Source of the DNA: Burkholderiales bacterium
GTDB taxonomy: Bacteria > Pseudomonadota > Gammaproteobacteria > Burkholderiales > Burkholderiaceae_C
Assembly: GCA_947474755.1 (NCBI GenBank)
Contig: CANJJE010000012.1
Location: 37,434-101,433, forward strand
Reading direction: 5' to 3'
DNA length: 64,000 nt
The position numbers and the translations under genes were made by a program. Shown here one piece after another: positions 45,777 to 53,647 of this stretch. The number at the start of each line of letters is the position of its first letter. The stretch's first letter is position 1. The notes under the pieces were generated by a model. It was not told the DNA's origin. It made no database searches and saw only the letters and a list, made by a program, of their open reading frames with translations.

Positions 45777-46889
45777 TCAGTCGGCTTCGTGTCGCGATCG
45801 CCACCATCGGGAGAACAGCGCCTTGCAGCGGCCGATCAGCGTGGGCTTGCGGGGAAGGCGACGTCGCGCAGCCCCAGCGGACACAGAGGCAGGTTCTGGC
45901 TTGACCTCCCTTTGCCCGGTGGCACCGACAGCTTTCCTGGCCTTGCGCAACCGGGGTGCTGGTGGCCGGGTCACCACCTCAGGCGCGAGGGCGCCGGGCT
46001 GACTGCCTTGAAATGGTTCGCAATCGTTTTCGCTGGCCGTGCGAGTCAGGGTGTCTTCAATCAATGCGTACACGTCCTGCGTCTTGATCTGCGCGCGCAG
46101 GGGCTTTGGCCGCTTGATGGGCGCTGCCTTCGGCTGCGATGACTGGCGTGGCGATGCGATCTGACCGGTTGCTGGGGTCGGCGCAGCCGGCATCGCCGCC
46201 ATTTCCTCGATCGTTGCGGGAATCGATGGCGGCTCGACTGCAGGAGCCCCAGGCAGCTTCAGCGAGAAATCGTCGAAACCCTGGACGCGACGACTCAGAC
46301 TGGCCAATGCCGGGCGGGCATCCTCGTTGAGTGACAGAAGAAAACTGGCCGGCAGCTGTGGCGCATTCAGCGCTTCGACGAGCTCGTCGACGAACTCGCC
46401 GACGCCTTCGCGTTGCGCCGGAAGACGCAGGAATTCCTCGAACCGGTCGAGAAGGACGATGAACTGGATGTCAGATCGATCGCCGAGGCCACGGATGCAA
46501 TCGATCAAGCGGTCTGGCGCTGCGCGGGTCGCTGCCTCGGTGGGTCGAGCAGCCAGTTGCAGACGGGCTGTCAATTCGCGCAACGGCGTGCCGGACCAGT
46601 CATCGAACAGCACCACGACCTCGCGCTTGCGGCGTGCTGAGCTGTTTCGGTTGCGGCGGTCGGGAAAAGGCACCACGACGCCTGACTCGCGGGAGCGCGG
46701 CGCGGCCGTCTGGTCACCAACGCGGCGTTGCAACAGTGGCAGCAATGACGATTGCAGGAACGCGGACTTGTCGGCCCCCAACTCGCCGAACAGCAAGGCC
46801 AGGCGTGAACTGCGCAACAGCGCCACCAGCAGGCGGGCTTCCTGGGCCAGCGGAAGACTGTCAGGGTCGCAGTCCGTTGGGGCAGTCAT
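45777..46889 (-). CDS. STAND-like NTPase with degenerate P-loop
   Basis: The 370-aa protein has 'LLFGELGADKSAFLQSSLL' (about 29-47), a P-loop-like stretch in which the usual second Gly before Lys-Ser is Asp. A hydrophobic 'IQFIVLLDRFEEFLRL' (about 145-160) resembles the Walker B/'DxFEE' of nSTAND1-type NTPases, and 'ASFLLSLNEDARPAL' matches the following sensor. The C-terminal 120 residues are basic and disordered. I do not know a family with this exact layout. It lies between the sugar dehydrogenase and the outer-membrane barrel gene. The ATG at 46889 is the first that begins the conserved part. Confidence 0.55.
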   Translation of the reverse strand: MTAPTDCDPDSLPLAQEARLLVALLRSSRLALLFGELGADKSAFLQSSLLPLLQRRVGDQTAAPRSRESGVVVPFPDRRNRNSSARRKREVVVLFDDWSGTPLRELTARLQLAARPTEAATRAAPDRLIDCIRGLGDRSDIQFIVLLDRFEEFLRLPAQREGVGEFVDELVEALNAPQLPASFLLSLNEDARPALASLSRRVQGFDDFSLKLPGAPAVEPPSIPATIEEMAAMPAAPTPATGQIASPRQSSQPKAAPIKRPKPLRAQIKTQDVYALIEDTLTRTASENDCEPFQGSQPGALAPEVVTRPPAPRLRKARKAVGATGQREVKPEPASVSAGAARRRLPRKPTLIGRCKALFSRWWRSRHEAD

Positions 46890-46950
46890 CAAGGCGTGAC
46901 CCTTCGCGGTGAGTGAGCGCAACTCGGTGGAGTATGGCGCCTGCTTCGCA

Positions 46951-48243
46951 TCACAGGTAGAACCGCAGCGCCAGCTCGATGGTTCGGCTTTGCGGGACGC
47001 TGCCCAGAATGGACTGGCGGGAGCCGGAGAATTGCTGCCATTGCGCCACCAGATCGATCTGGTTCCAGTGGTATCGCGCTTCCAGCCATTGCACGCGACT
47101 GCGGGTTTCATTTTCGCGGCGCACAAAGGCCGACAGATCGAGGCGGGGCACCAGTGCGTCTTTCCACAGGGCATACAGGAAGCCGGCGCTGCGCGCGGGC
47201 AGATCCTGCAGCGTCTGGCTGGTCTCGAGCAGTCGCAACTGGCCCAGGGGATTGATGCCGGGCAGCTCACGCCACTGGCGGCGCGTGGGGCCTGCGTCGT
47301 TGTACTCGGCCTCGGCAGTCAGGCTGAGGTTGAACGCGGTGGTGTAGGTCAAGCCCACCGCTGCGCGACTGCGATAGCGTGATTCGGCGTTGAGGTTCAG
47401 CGATTTCGCGATCAGCGTGGGCCCTTTGCCGATGCTGAATTCGCCAAACACCACCGTGGCATCGCCAACCAGGCCTGACAGATTCAGGCCCAGTTGCTCG
47501 CGGATGCCATGACCGCCGTAAAGCAGCATCTCGGCATTCAGCTTGTCGCTGAATCTGGTGCTGCCCACGAGCAGCCAGCGGTGGCGAGGATTGGTTGCCC
47601 CCACGTTCAGCGAGAACGTGCCCGGGTTGGGCTTGTCGGCGAGATTCGGCGAGTAGGCTGCTTTCAGCGATCCTCCGCTCCAAAGCTGCTGGCCCTGCAG
47701 CACGACAGTGCCCTGGCGGTTCTCCCGCAGCACCGCAGGATCCAGCGAGACGATGGATCGCACCGCGCCTTCCTTGAACCAGTCGGTCGGGTTGTAGCCG
47801 TAGGCGGAGCCGTGCCGCACATTGACACGCCCGAGGTCGATGATCTGGTGGTCGGTCGGTGCCCAGCTCAGATAGGCCTCTCGTACCGTATTGACGTCCC
47901 CTTCGATGCCCGGGCGATTGCTGTGTCGCAGATCCAGTCGGTCCGAAAACACCGCGCGCACGCCCGGCGCCAGCGATGCGTCGATGCGCCCGTCAATGGA
48001 GGCGCGGTTGGATTCGTAGCGCGAATCGCGGTCGTCGATCGAGTTGCGCTGCAGGCTGCCTTCGACGAAAAGGCGCCATGGCCGGGCCTTGGCGGCCGGC
48101 TCGCTGGGTGCCTTGTCCGCCAGCGAGAGCGCATCCAGATCAGACGGCAGTTCGTCGGGCGCATCGGCGGCGCGTGCTGCGGGCGCTGAAAGCGCAGTGG
48201 AGAGCAGCAGGGTCGGCAAGACGGTGTTGAGGCGCATGGTCAC
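46951..48243 (-). CDS. Outer membrane beta-barrel protein
   Basis: The 430-aa protein has a signal peptide ending near 'APAARA' (about 25), then many amphipathic strands ('RLFVEGSLQRNSI', 'AVFSDRLDLRHSNR', 'AEAEYNDAG'), and ends 'IELALRFYL'. It looks like a porin-type or DUF-type barrel transporter. Its start overlaps the LolA-like stop (ATGA), so it belongs with the ABC export operon and may be the outer-membrane partner. Its substrate is not visible. Confidence 0.72.
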   Translation of the reverse strand: MTMRLNTVLPTLLLSTALSAPAARAADAPDELPSDLDALSLADKAPSEPAAKARPWRLFVEGSLQRNSIDDRDSRYESNRASIDGRIDASLAPGVRAVFSDRLDLRHSNRPGIEGDVNTVREAYLSWAPTDHQIIDLGRVNVRHGSAYGYNPTDWFKEGAVRSIVSLDPAVLRENRQGTVVLQGQQLWSGGSLKAAYSPNLADKPNPGTFSLNVGATNPRHRWLLVGSTRFSDKLNAEMLLYGGHGIREQLGLNLSGLVGDATVVFGEFSIGKGPTLIAKSLNLNAESRYRSRAAVGLTYTTAFNLSLTAEAEYNDAGPTRRQWRELPGINPLGQLRLLETSQTLQDLPARSAGFLYALWKDALVPRLDLSAFVRRENETRSRVQWLEARYHWNQIDLVAQWQQFSGSRQSILGSVPQSRTIELALRFYL

Positions 48244-49022
48244 TCCGGTTTGAAGCGCGGTAGGTAATCGCGTTGCAGCCAGGCTTCGGGCACGTCACGC
48301 CAGGCGTAATCGCTGTAACGCATGACAGTGACCCAAGCTGGATCGAGTCCGTCGATGATGACGACTTCAGTGGGCCGCTCGAGGCCCAGTTGCAACTGGA
48401 ACTTGCGGTAGTAGGCGGTCTTCAGCAAGTGGCCGCTCTCGGCAAAGAAACGCGCCTTGACGGGCCGTGCTGACCCGGCTTCGATCCACATCTCGACACG
48501 GTGGTAGGTGACATCGGGCGATGCGGCCGCCAGCAGCAGCTTGTGGCAACGGCGCCGCACGCGTTCACCATCGACGATGTCTTCCTCGCCCCCCAGCTCG
48601 GCCCCGTAGTCCCTGGACATGTTGACGGTGACGACGTCGCCGTTCGAGGCCTGGCCCAGCAGCCGCTGCTGCGGTGACAGCCGGATGCTTGCCTGGCTGG
48701 CGGGGTCGAAGAACCAGAGTTCGTTGCCGTTCTTCAGCATGAGCTTGTTGACATCGCGCACCGGCGCGGCAAAGCGGATCAGGCTGCGGTACTGCCCGCT
48801 GTTGATGTCTGCCTTGGAATACACCGACAGCGTGTTGTTGTCGGTCTGCTTGGCGCTGCGGTACTCGATCAGGTTGATCGTGACGGCGAACGACCGGGAC
48901 GGATTGCGCACCGCGTCGCTGGCCGCCAGGATCGCCTGCGCCTCGGCGCCGGCATGCGCCGATGGTGTCTGGCCCAGGCAGGTGACCAGTGCGACCAGTG
49001 CCGCAGACAGGTGCAGGCGCAT
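48240..49022 (-). CDS. LolA-like outer-membrane lipoprotein-sorting protein
   Basis: The start at 49022 is supported by AAAGAGGAG just upstream and gives 260 aa. It has a signal peptide ('LVALVTCLGQTPSAHA') and the LolA-like series of strands ('YRSLIRFAAPVRDVNKLML', 'NELWFFDPASQASIRL'). It should be a periplasmic carrier for a lipidated or hydrophobic cargo. It lies downstream of an FtsX-type permease and a LolD-type ATPase, the arrangement seen in LolCDE-like lipid export systems. Confidence 0.82.
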   Translation of the reverse strand: MRLHLSAALVALVTCLGQTPSAHAGAEAQAILAASDAVRNPSRSFAVTINLIEYRSAKQTDNNTLSVYSKADINSGQYRSLIRFAAPVRDVNKLMLKNGNELWFFDPASQASIRLSPQQRLLGQASNGDVVTVNMSRDYGAELGGEEDIVDGERVRRRCHKLLLAAASPDVTYHRVEMWIEAGSARPVKARFFAESGHLLKTAYYRKFQLQLGLERPTEVVIIDGLDPAWVTVMRYSDYAWRDVPEAWLQRDYLPRFKPE

Positions 49023-49047
49023 CAGGGCTCCTCTTTGTTGACGTGGC

Positions 49048-50442
49048 TCAGACATGGCGCAGCGCATCGACGATGTTCATGCGGGCTGCGCGCGCTGCCG
49101 GCAGGATGGCAGACAGTGCCGCGACGATCACCAGCGCCACGGCACTGCCGATCATCAGGGCATGTTCGCCTGTCAGCCTCACAGAGAGCGCCACCTGCTC
49201 GACCCGACCGGGCGGGATCCACGACAGGTGCAGCAGGTTGAACAACCATTCGCCGGCCACCGCCGCTCCCAGACCCAGCAGAGCTCCGAAACACCCCAGC
49301 ATGATGCCTTCGGTGAGGAACATCGAACGGATACCGCTTTGCCGCAGGCCGATCGCGCGAAGTGTGCCGATCTCCACCGTGCGCTCCATGGTTGCCATGC
49401 TCATCGTGTTGGTCACGGTGAACAGCACGATGGCCCCGATCAGTACCGAGATGAAGCCGAAGATGGCGTTGAACATGGCCAGTGTCTGACCGTAAAACGG
49501 GTTCAGCGTTTCGTAGTCGATCACGCTGAGCGGCTCGTCCTTGAAACCGGTCTTCAGCAAGGTCTCCAGCCTCTCGCGGGCCTGCGGGATCTGCGCTGTG
49601 TGCTTGAGCTGGACGATGATGGCCGTCACTTGAGGTGGTGCTGCGCCGAAGATCAGCCGCTGCGCCTGCGACAGGTGCAGGCCGACGTACATGTCATCGA
49701 GTTCCTTGACCCCTTGGAACTCCGCACGCAACACGTTGACGGCCGACACATTGGGCGCACCGCGCGAATTCGTCGCGAGGACCTCGATACGGGTCAGTCC
49801 CGGGCTCTCGGCAGCGATGGGTGCAGTCGTCAGGCTCGCCAGTGCGGCGATGTCATCGTCCAGCGCGGCACCCTCGGCGGCAGGCTTGTCGGTCTTCTGT
49901 GGGCAATCAGACACATTCAGCGCCGAGCACAGCTGCAGCACGCGCGCCACGCCCGTGCCGATCACCGCGCTGTCCAGCGGGGTGCCCGCCAGCGACAGGT
50001 GCTTTGACAGGATGCGCCGACCGTAGTCATTCCACAAGCGCATGCGCGCCTGGTCTTCCACCACGCTGCCGCTGATCCACACCGTGCGCGACACGCCGGC
50101 CGAGAAGTTTCCGGCGATGCCGCCGAACTGCAGGGTCGGGGTCACCACCGTCACCAGACCCGCCAACTCGGGATCCTGTTTGACGGCCGTGAGGATGCGC
50201 TCGTAGTTCGCGATGCCATAGGCCGCCGGGTTTCCGCTGCCAAAACGGAAGTAGTCCTTGTGCTGGATCTGCAGATGACCGGTGGTTTTCACGCTGTCGG
50301 TCTGGATGGCGTACTTGATGTCCCGGATGTATCCGCCGAACAGCAGGATGGCCATCAGGCCCAGCACCATGGCGACCAGTGTCATCAGCGAGCGTCGGCG
50401 ATTGCGCAGCAGGTTGCGCCAGGCGAGCGACACCGTGTTCAC
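49048..50442 (-). CDS. ABC transporter permease (FtsX/MacB/LolE type)
   Basis: The 464-aa protein has an N-terminal span ('LMTLVAMVLGLMAILLFGG', about 20-38), a large periplasmic domain (about 45-320) and three C-terminal spans ending 'SAILPAARAARMNIVDALRHV', the FtsX/MacB layout. It should move a hydrophobic cargo out of the inner membrane with the ATPase encoded upstream (ATGA overlap) and the LolA-like carrier downstream. Confidence 0.88.
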   Translation of the reverse strand: MNTVSLAWRNLLRNRRRSLMTLVAMVLGLMAILLFGGYIRDIKYAIQTDSVKTTGHLQIQHKDYFRFGSGNPAAYGIANYERILTAVKQDPELAGLVTVVTPTLQFGGIAGNFSAGVSRTVWISGSVVEDQARMRLWNDYGRRILSKHLSLAGTPLDSAVIGTGVARVLQLCSALNVSDCPQKTDKPAAEGAALDDDIAALASLTTAPIAAESPGLTRIEVLATNSRGAPNVSAVNVLRAEFQGVKELDDMYVGLHLSQAQRLIFGAAPPQVTAIIVQLKHTAQIPQARERLETLLKTGFKDEPLSVIDYETLNPFYGQTLAMFNAIFGFISVLIGAIVLFTVTNTMSMATMERTVEIGTLRAIGLRQSGIRSMFLTEGIMLGCFGALLGLGAAVAGEWLFNLLHLSWIPPGRVEQVALSVRLTGEHALMIGSAVALVIVAALSAILPAARAARMNIVDALRHV

Positions 50443-51191
50443 GCGCGTGACTCCGCCAGCGCCAGCCGACGTTCTATCGAGGTGATGCGACCGTCCTGGA
50501 TGTGAACCGCATCGTCGGCCGCATCGAGGACCTTCGGGTCATGCGACGAGAAGATGAACGACACCTTGTGGCGTTTCTGCATCTCGCGCATCAGCGCGAT
50601 GATTTCGCTGCCGGTCTTGCTGTCGAGGTTGGCTGTGGGTTCGTCAGCGAGCACCAGTTGGGGCCGCAGCGCCAGCGCGCGGGCGATTGCCACCCGCTGC
50701 CGCTGTCCGCCGGACAACTGACCTGGTCGGTTGTTCGCGCGGTCGGCCAGGCCCACGGCCTCCAGCAGCGCGGTGACGCGGCTGCGCCGCAGGTTCGGCG
50801 GCACGCCGTTCAGCAGCAGCGGATATTCGACGTTCTCGTAGGCCGTCAGCACCTGCAGCAGGTTGAAGTTCTGGAACACGAAGCCGAGCTGCCGCGCTCG
50901 GAAGTCCGACAACTCGTTGTCGTTCATCGTGTGCACCGCCTTGCCGCCGACCATGAGCGAGCCTGCATCTGCCCGGTCGATGCAGCCGATCAGGTTCAGC
51001 AAGGTGGTCTTGCCGCTGCCCGATGGCCCGGAGATCACGGTGAATCGGTTCGGAAGAATGACCAGATTGATGTCGATCAGCGCAGGCACGTCCACCGCGT
51101 CGAGCCGGTAGGTGCGGGTGACGCCTTTGAGAACCACCGGGTGAGCGATGAATCTCGCGCGATCATCGGGAAGCGTTCCAAACGTCGACAT
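50439..51191 (-). CDS. ABC transporter ATP-binding protein (LolD/MacB type)
   Basis: The 250-aa ATPase has Walker A 'GPSGSGKTT' (55-63), a Q-loop in 'LGFVFQNFNLL', signature 'LSGGQRQRVAIARAL' and Walker B 'LVLADEPTANLDS'. It fits the LolD/MacB subfamily that pairs with FtsX-type permeases. It heads a four-gene minus-strand operon (ATPase, permease, LolA-like, barrel), probably with the STAND-like gene and sugar genes following. Confidence 0.92.
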   Translation of the reverse strand: MSTFGTLPDDRARFIAHPVVLKGVTRTYRLDAVDVPALIDINLVILPNRFTVISGPSGSGKTTLLNLIGCIDRADAGSLMVGGKAVHTMNDNELSDFRARQLGFVFQNFNLLQVLTAYENVEYPLLLNGVPPNLRRSRVTALLEAVGLADRANNRPGQLSGGQRQRVAIARALALRPQLVLADEPTANLDSKTGSEIIALMREMQKRHKVSFIFSSHDPKVLDAADDAVHIQDGRITSIERRLALAESRA

Positions 51192-51393
51192 GCAGTGCTG
51201 GTTCTCAGGGGCGACGTGTCATCAGGATGGCGCAAGTCTGCCCTGAGGCGTTCGGGTTGAGGCGACAGTCTGGCATGCTGTCCGGACCTGCCCGGTTGCG
51301 GTGGGTCAATAAGAGGTGTGATTGCGGTGCTTCATCGGGGGCCGGGACATGGAATGGGATGGCGGTGCAGGTCCGCTGGGGTACCGTCACCGG

Positions 51394-52770
51394 ATGCACC
51401 CTGAAGAGCATCGGCAGGCTGTCGAAACGGCGTCAGGACGCCTGCGACGGTGGTGCTGCGGGCTGCTCGCCGGTGGTGCCCTGGCCTTCGCAGCGCAGGC
51501 GCAACCGGCACCTGACCTGCCCACCTGCCTGCGTGTGCTGCGCCATGAACTGCCGACCCAGCCGCCGGTGCGTGCCGACAGCTTCGACCTCTACACCCGC
51601 TCGGTCGACGACCTGCGCCCGTTGATCGAACGGTCCAGCGCCGCGCAGCCCGAATTCAAGCTGCCGATCTGGGACTACCTCGCGCGCCTGGTCGATGCGA
51701 AGCGCGAAGCCGACGGACGGGCGGTGCTGCAAGGGCATGCCGCTACCCTGGCCGACATCGCGCATCGGCTTGGCGTTGACGCCGCCACTGCGGTCGCGGT
51801 GTTCGGCGTCGAGACCGACTACGGCCGCGTGGCCGGCCGCTATCCGGTGGTCGATGCCACGCTCAGCCGCGCTTGCCTGAACCTGGGCAGTCGCGAGCGC
51901 AAGGCGCATTTCTTCGCGGCGCTGTATCTGCTGCAGGAAGGCCTGGTGCGCCCCGACACCTTCCGCGGCTCGTGGGCTGGCGCCTTCGGCCTGACGCAGT
52001 TCATGCCAGGCACTTTCCTGAAGAACATGGATGACGGCGATGGCTCGGGCGACATCGACATCGTCTCCAGCGTGCCCGATGCACTGGCCACCACCGCGCG
52101 CTACCTGAACGGCCTGGGCTGGGTCGCCGGGCTGCCCTGGGGCGTCGAGGTCAGCGTACCGCGCGAGAGCGCCCCGGCTTGGAACGCGCTCGAGAGCGAA
52201 CATGGCTGTCTGGAGTCTTCCGCACCTGCGGGCCTGTGCCGCGGCGTGGCGCAGTGGGCGGCAGCCGGCGTGCGCCGCATCGACGGCAGCGCGCTGCTGC
52301 TGCCGGAGGCAGGCGCAGGGGGGCCGTGGCGTGCCGACACCGTCGCTGCGCTGCTGATGCCTGCCGGCATCGACGGTCCGGCCTGGCTGGTCACGCGCAA
52401 CTTCCAGGCGGCGTGGCGCTACAACCGTGCCGACGCCTACGCACTGGCGATCGGCCTGCTGGCCGACAGGCTGCGTGGCGACCCGGCTCCGCGTACCGCC
52501 TGGCCGACCGACGATCCGGCCTTGTCACGTGCCGAATTCGTCGAGCTGCAGACGCTGCTGCTTCGCCGAGGCCACTGTGATGTCACCGCCGATGGGCGTG
52601 ACGGCCCGCGCACCCGCGCGGCGGTCGCGGCCGAGGAAGCCGCGCAGGGCTGGCTACCCAGCGGGCGCGGCGCATCGAAGCTGCTCGATGCGTTGCGTGC
52701 GGCGGTCTCGCTGGCAAGTCACCCGGCCGCTCCTCTGCCAGCTGACTGCGCCGTCAGCCCTCCTCGCTGA
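51394..52770 (+). CDS. Lytic murein transglycosylase (MltB type)
   Basis: With the ATG at 51394 the protein is 458 aa, beginning with a signal peptide ('LLAGGALAFAAQAQ'). The transglycosylase domain carries the catalytic Glu in 'FGVETDYGRVAGRYPVVD' and 'FGLTQFMPGTFLKNM'. A C-terminal peptidoglycan-binding-like segment is visible ('LLRRGHCDVTADGRDGPRTR'). It should cut glycan strands in the periplasm. Upstream in-frame ATGs at 51322 and 51349 exist, but they lengthen the leader beyond the usual. It is divergent from the ABC operon. Confidence 0.87.
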   Translation: MHPEEHRQAVETASGRLRRWCCGLLAGGALAFAAQAQPAPDLPTCLRVLRHELPTQPPVRADSFDLYTRSVDDLRPLIERSSAAQPEFKLPIWDYLARLVDAKREADGRAVLQGHAATLADIAHRLGVDAATAVAVFGVETDYGRVAGRYPVVDATLSRACLNLGSRERKAHFFAALYLLQEGLVRPDTFRGSWAGAFGLTQFMPGTFLKNMDDGDGSGDIDIVSSVPDALATTARYLNGLGWVAGLPWGVEVSVPRESAPAWNALESEHGCLESSAPAGLCRGVAQWAAAGVRRIDGSALLLPEAGAGGPWRADTVAALLMPAGIDGPAWLVTRNFQAAWRYNRADAYALAIGLLADRLRGDPAPRTAWPTDDPALSRAEFVELQTLLLRRGHCDVTADGRDGPRTRAAVAAEEAAQGWLPSGRGASKLLDALRAAVSLASHPAAPLPADCAVSPPR

Positions 52771-52801
52771 GCAGGGTCGTGGCGGGTCGATCCGCCGCGC
52801 G

Positions 52802-53647
52802 TCAGCGGGGCCGCTCGAGCATCCGGCGAGCTGCCTCTTCGTCCCGCGCCGCATCAATCTCGCGCATCACGCCGCTCAGGTCGACGGCCCCCTGTTGCGG
52901 TTCGTAGCGGCCCGTCAATGCCACCTGCGGCGTCAGCACACCGCGTTCGTACTGCGCCCAGATCTCGGGGCCGAACTGGGTACCCAGCAGCTCCGGTGCG
53001 AAGCGACCGAAGAAGTTGCGCAGGTTGGCAACATCGCGCAGCAGCATCCGCGACGCGTGGTTGTTGCCTGCCGCATCGATGGCCTGCGGCAGGTCGATGA
53101 TCACCGGCCCGTCGGCAGCCAGCAGGATGTTGAATTCCGATAGGTCGCCGTGCACGACGCCGGCACAGAGCATGCGCACCACCTCGACCAGCAGGCTCGC
53201 GTGGTGGGCCCGCGCGTCCTCGGCCGTGAAGGTCACGTCGTTGAGCCGCGGCGCAGCGTCGCCTTGCGCATCGGTCACCAGCTCCATCAACAGCACGCCG
53301 TCGTGGAAGTTGTAAGGCGTGGGCACCCGCACGCCGGCGGCGGCCAGTCGGTACAGCGCATCGACCTCGGCGCTCTGCCAGGCGGCCTCCTGCGATTCGC
53401 GCCCGTAGCGCGTGCCCTTGGCCATCGCGCGGGCCTGGCGCGAGTTCTTGACCTTGCGGTTCTCGGTGTAATCGACCGCCTGCCGGAAGCTGCGCTGCGT
53501 TGCCTCCTTGTAGACCTTGGCGCAGCGTGTGTCGTCACCGCAGCGGACCACGAACACCATCGCTTCCTTGCCACTCATCAGCTGGCGCACCACGGTGTCG
53601 ATCAGGCCTTCGTCGATCAGGGGCTGCAGGCGGATGGGGGGTTTCAC
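52802..53647 (-). CDS. RIO-type serine protein kinase
   Basis: The 281-aa kinase has the P-loop-like 'SGKEAMVFVVRCGDD', the Lys in 'CAKVYKEATQR', the catalytic 'GVVHGDLSEFNILL' (about 162-175) and the metal loop 'IIDLPQ' (about 182-187), all of RIO1/RIO2 style. In archaea and eukaryotes these kinases act in ribosome maturation; bacterial members are of unknown role. The GTG start overlaps the helicase stop (GTGA), so the two proteins are probably made together. Confidence 0.87.
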   Translation of the reverse strand: MKPPIRLQPLIDEGLIDTVVRQLMSGKEAMVFVVRCGDDTRCAKVYKEATQRSFRQAVDYTENRKVKNSRQARAMAKGTRYGRESQEAAWQSAEVDALYRLAAAGVRVPTPYNFHDGVLLMELVTDAQGDAAPRLNDVTFTAEDARAHHASLLVEVVRMLCAGVVHGDLSEFNILLAADGPVIIDLPQAIDAAGNNHASRMLLRDVANLRNFFGRFAPELLGTQFGPEIWAQYERGVLTPQVALTGRYEPQQGAVDLSGVMREIDAARDEEAARRMLERPR

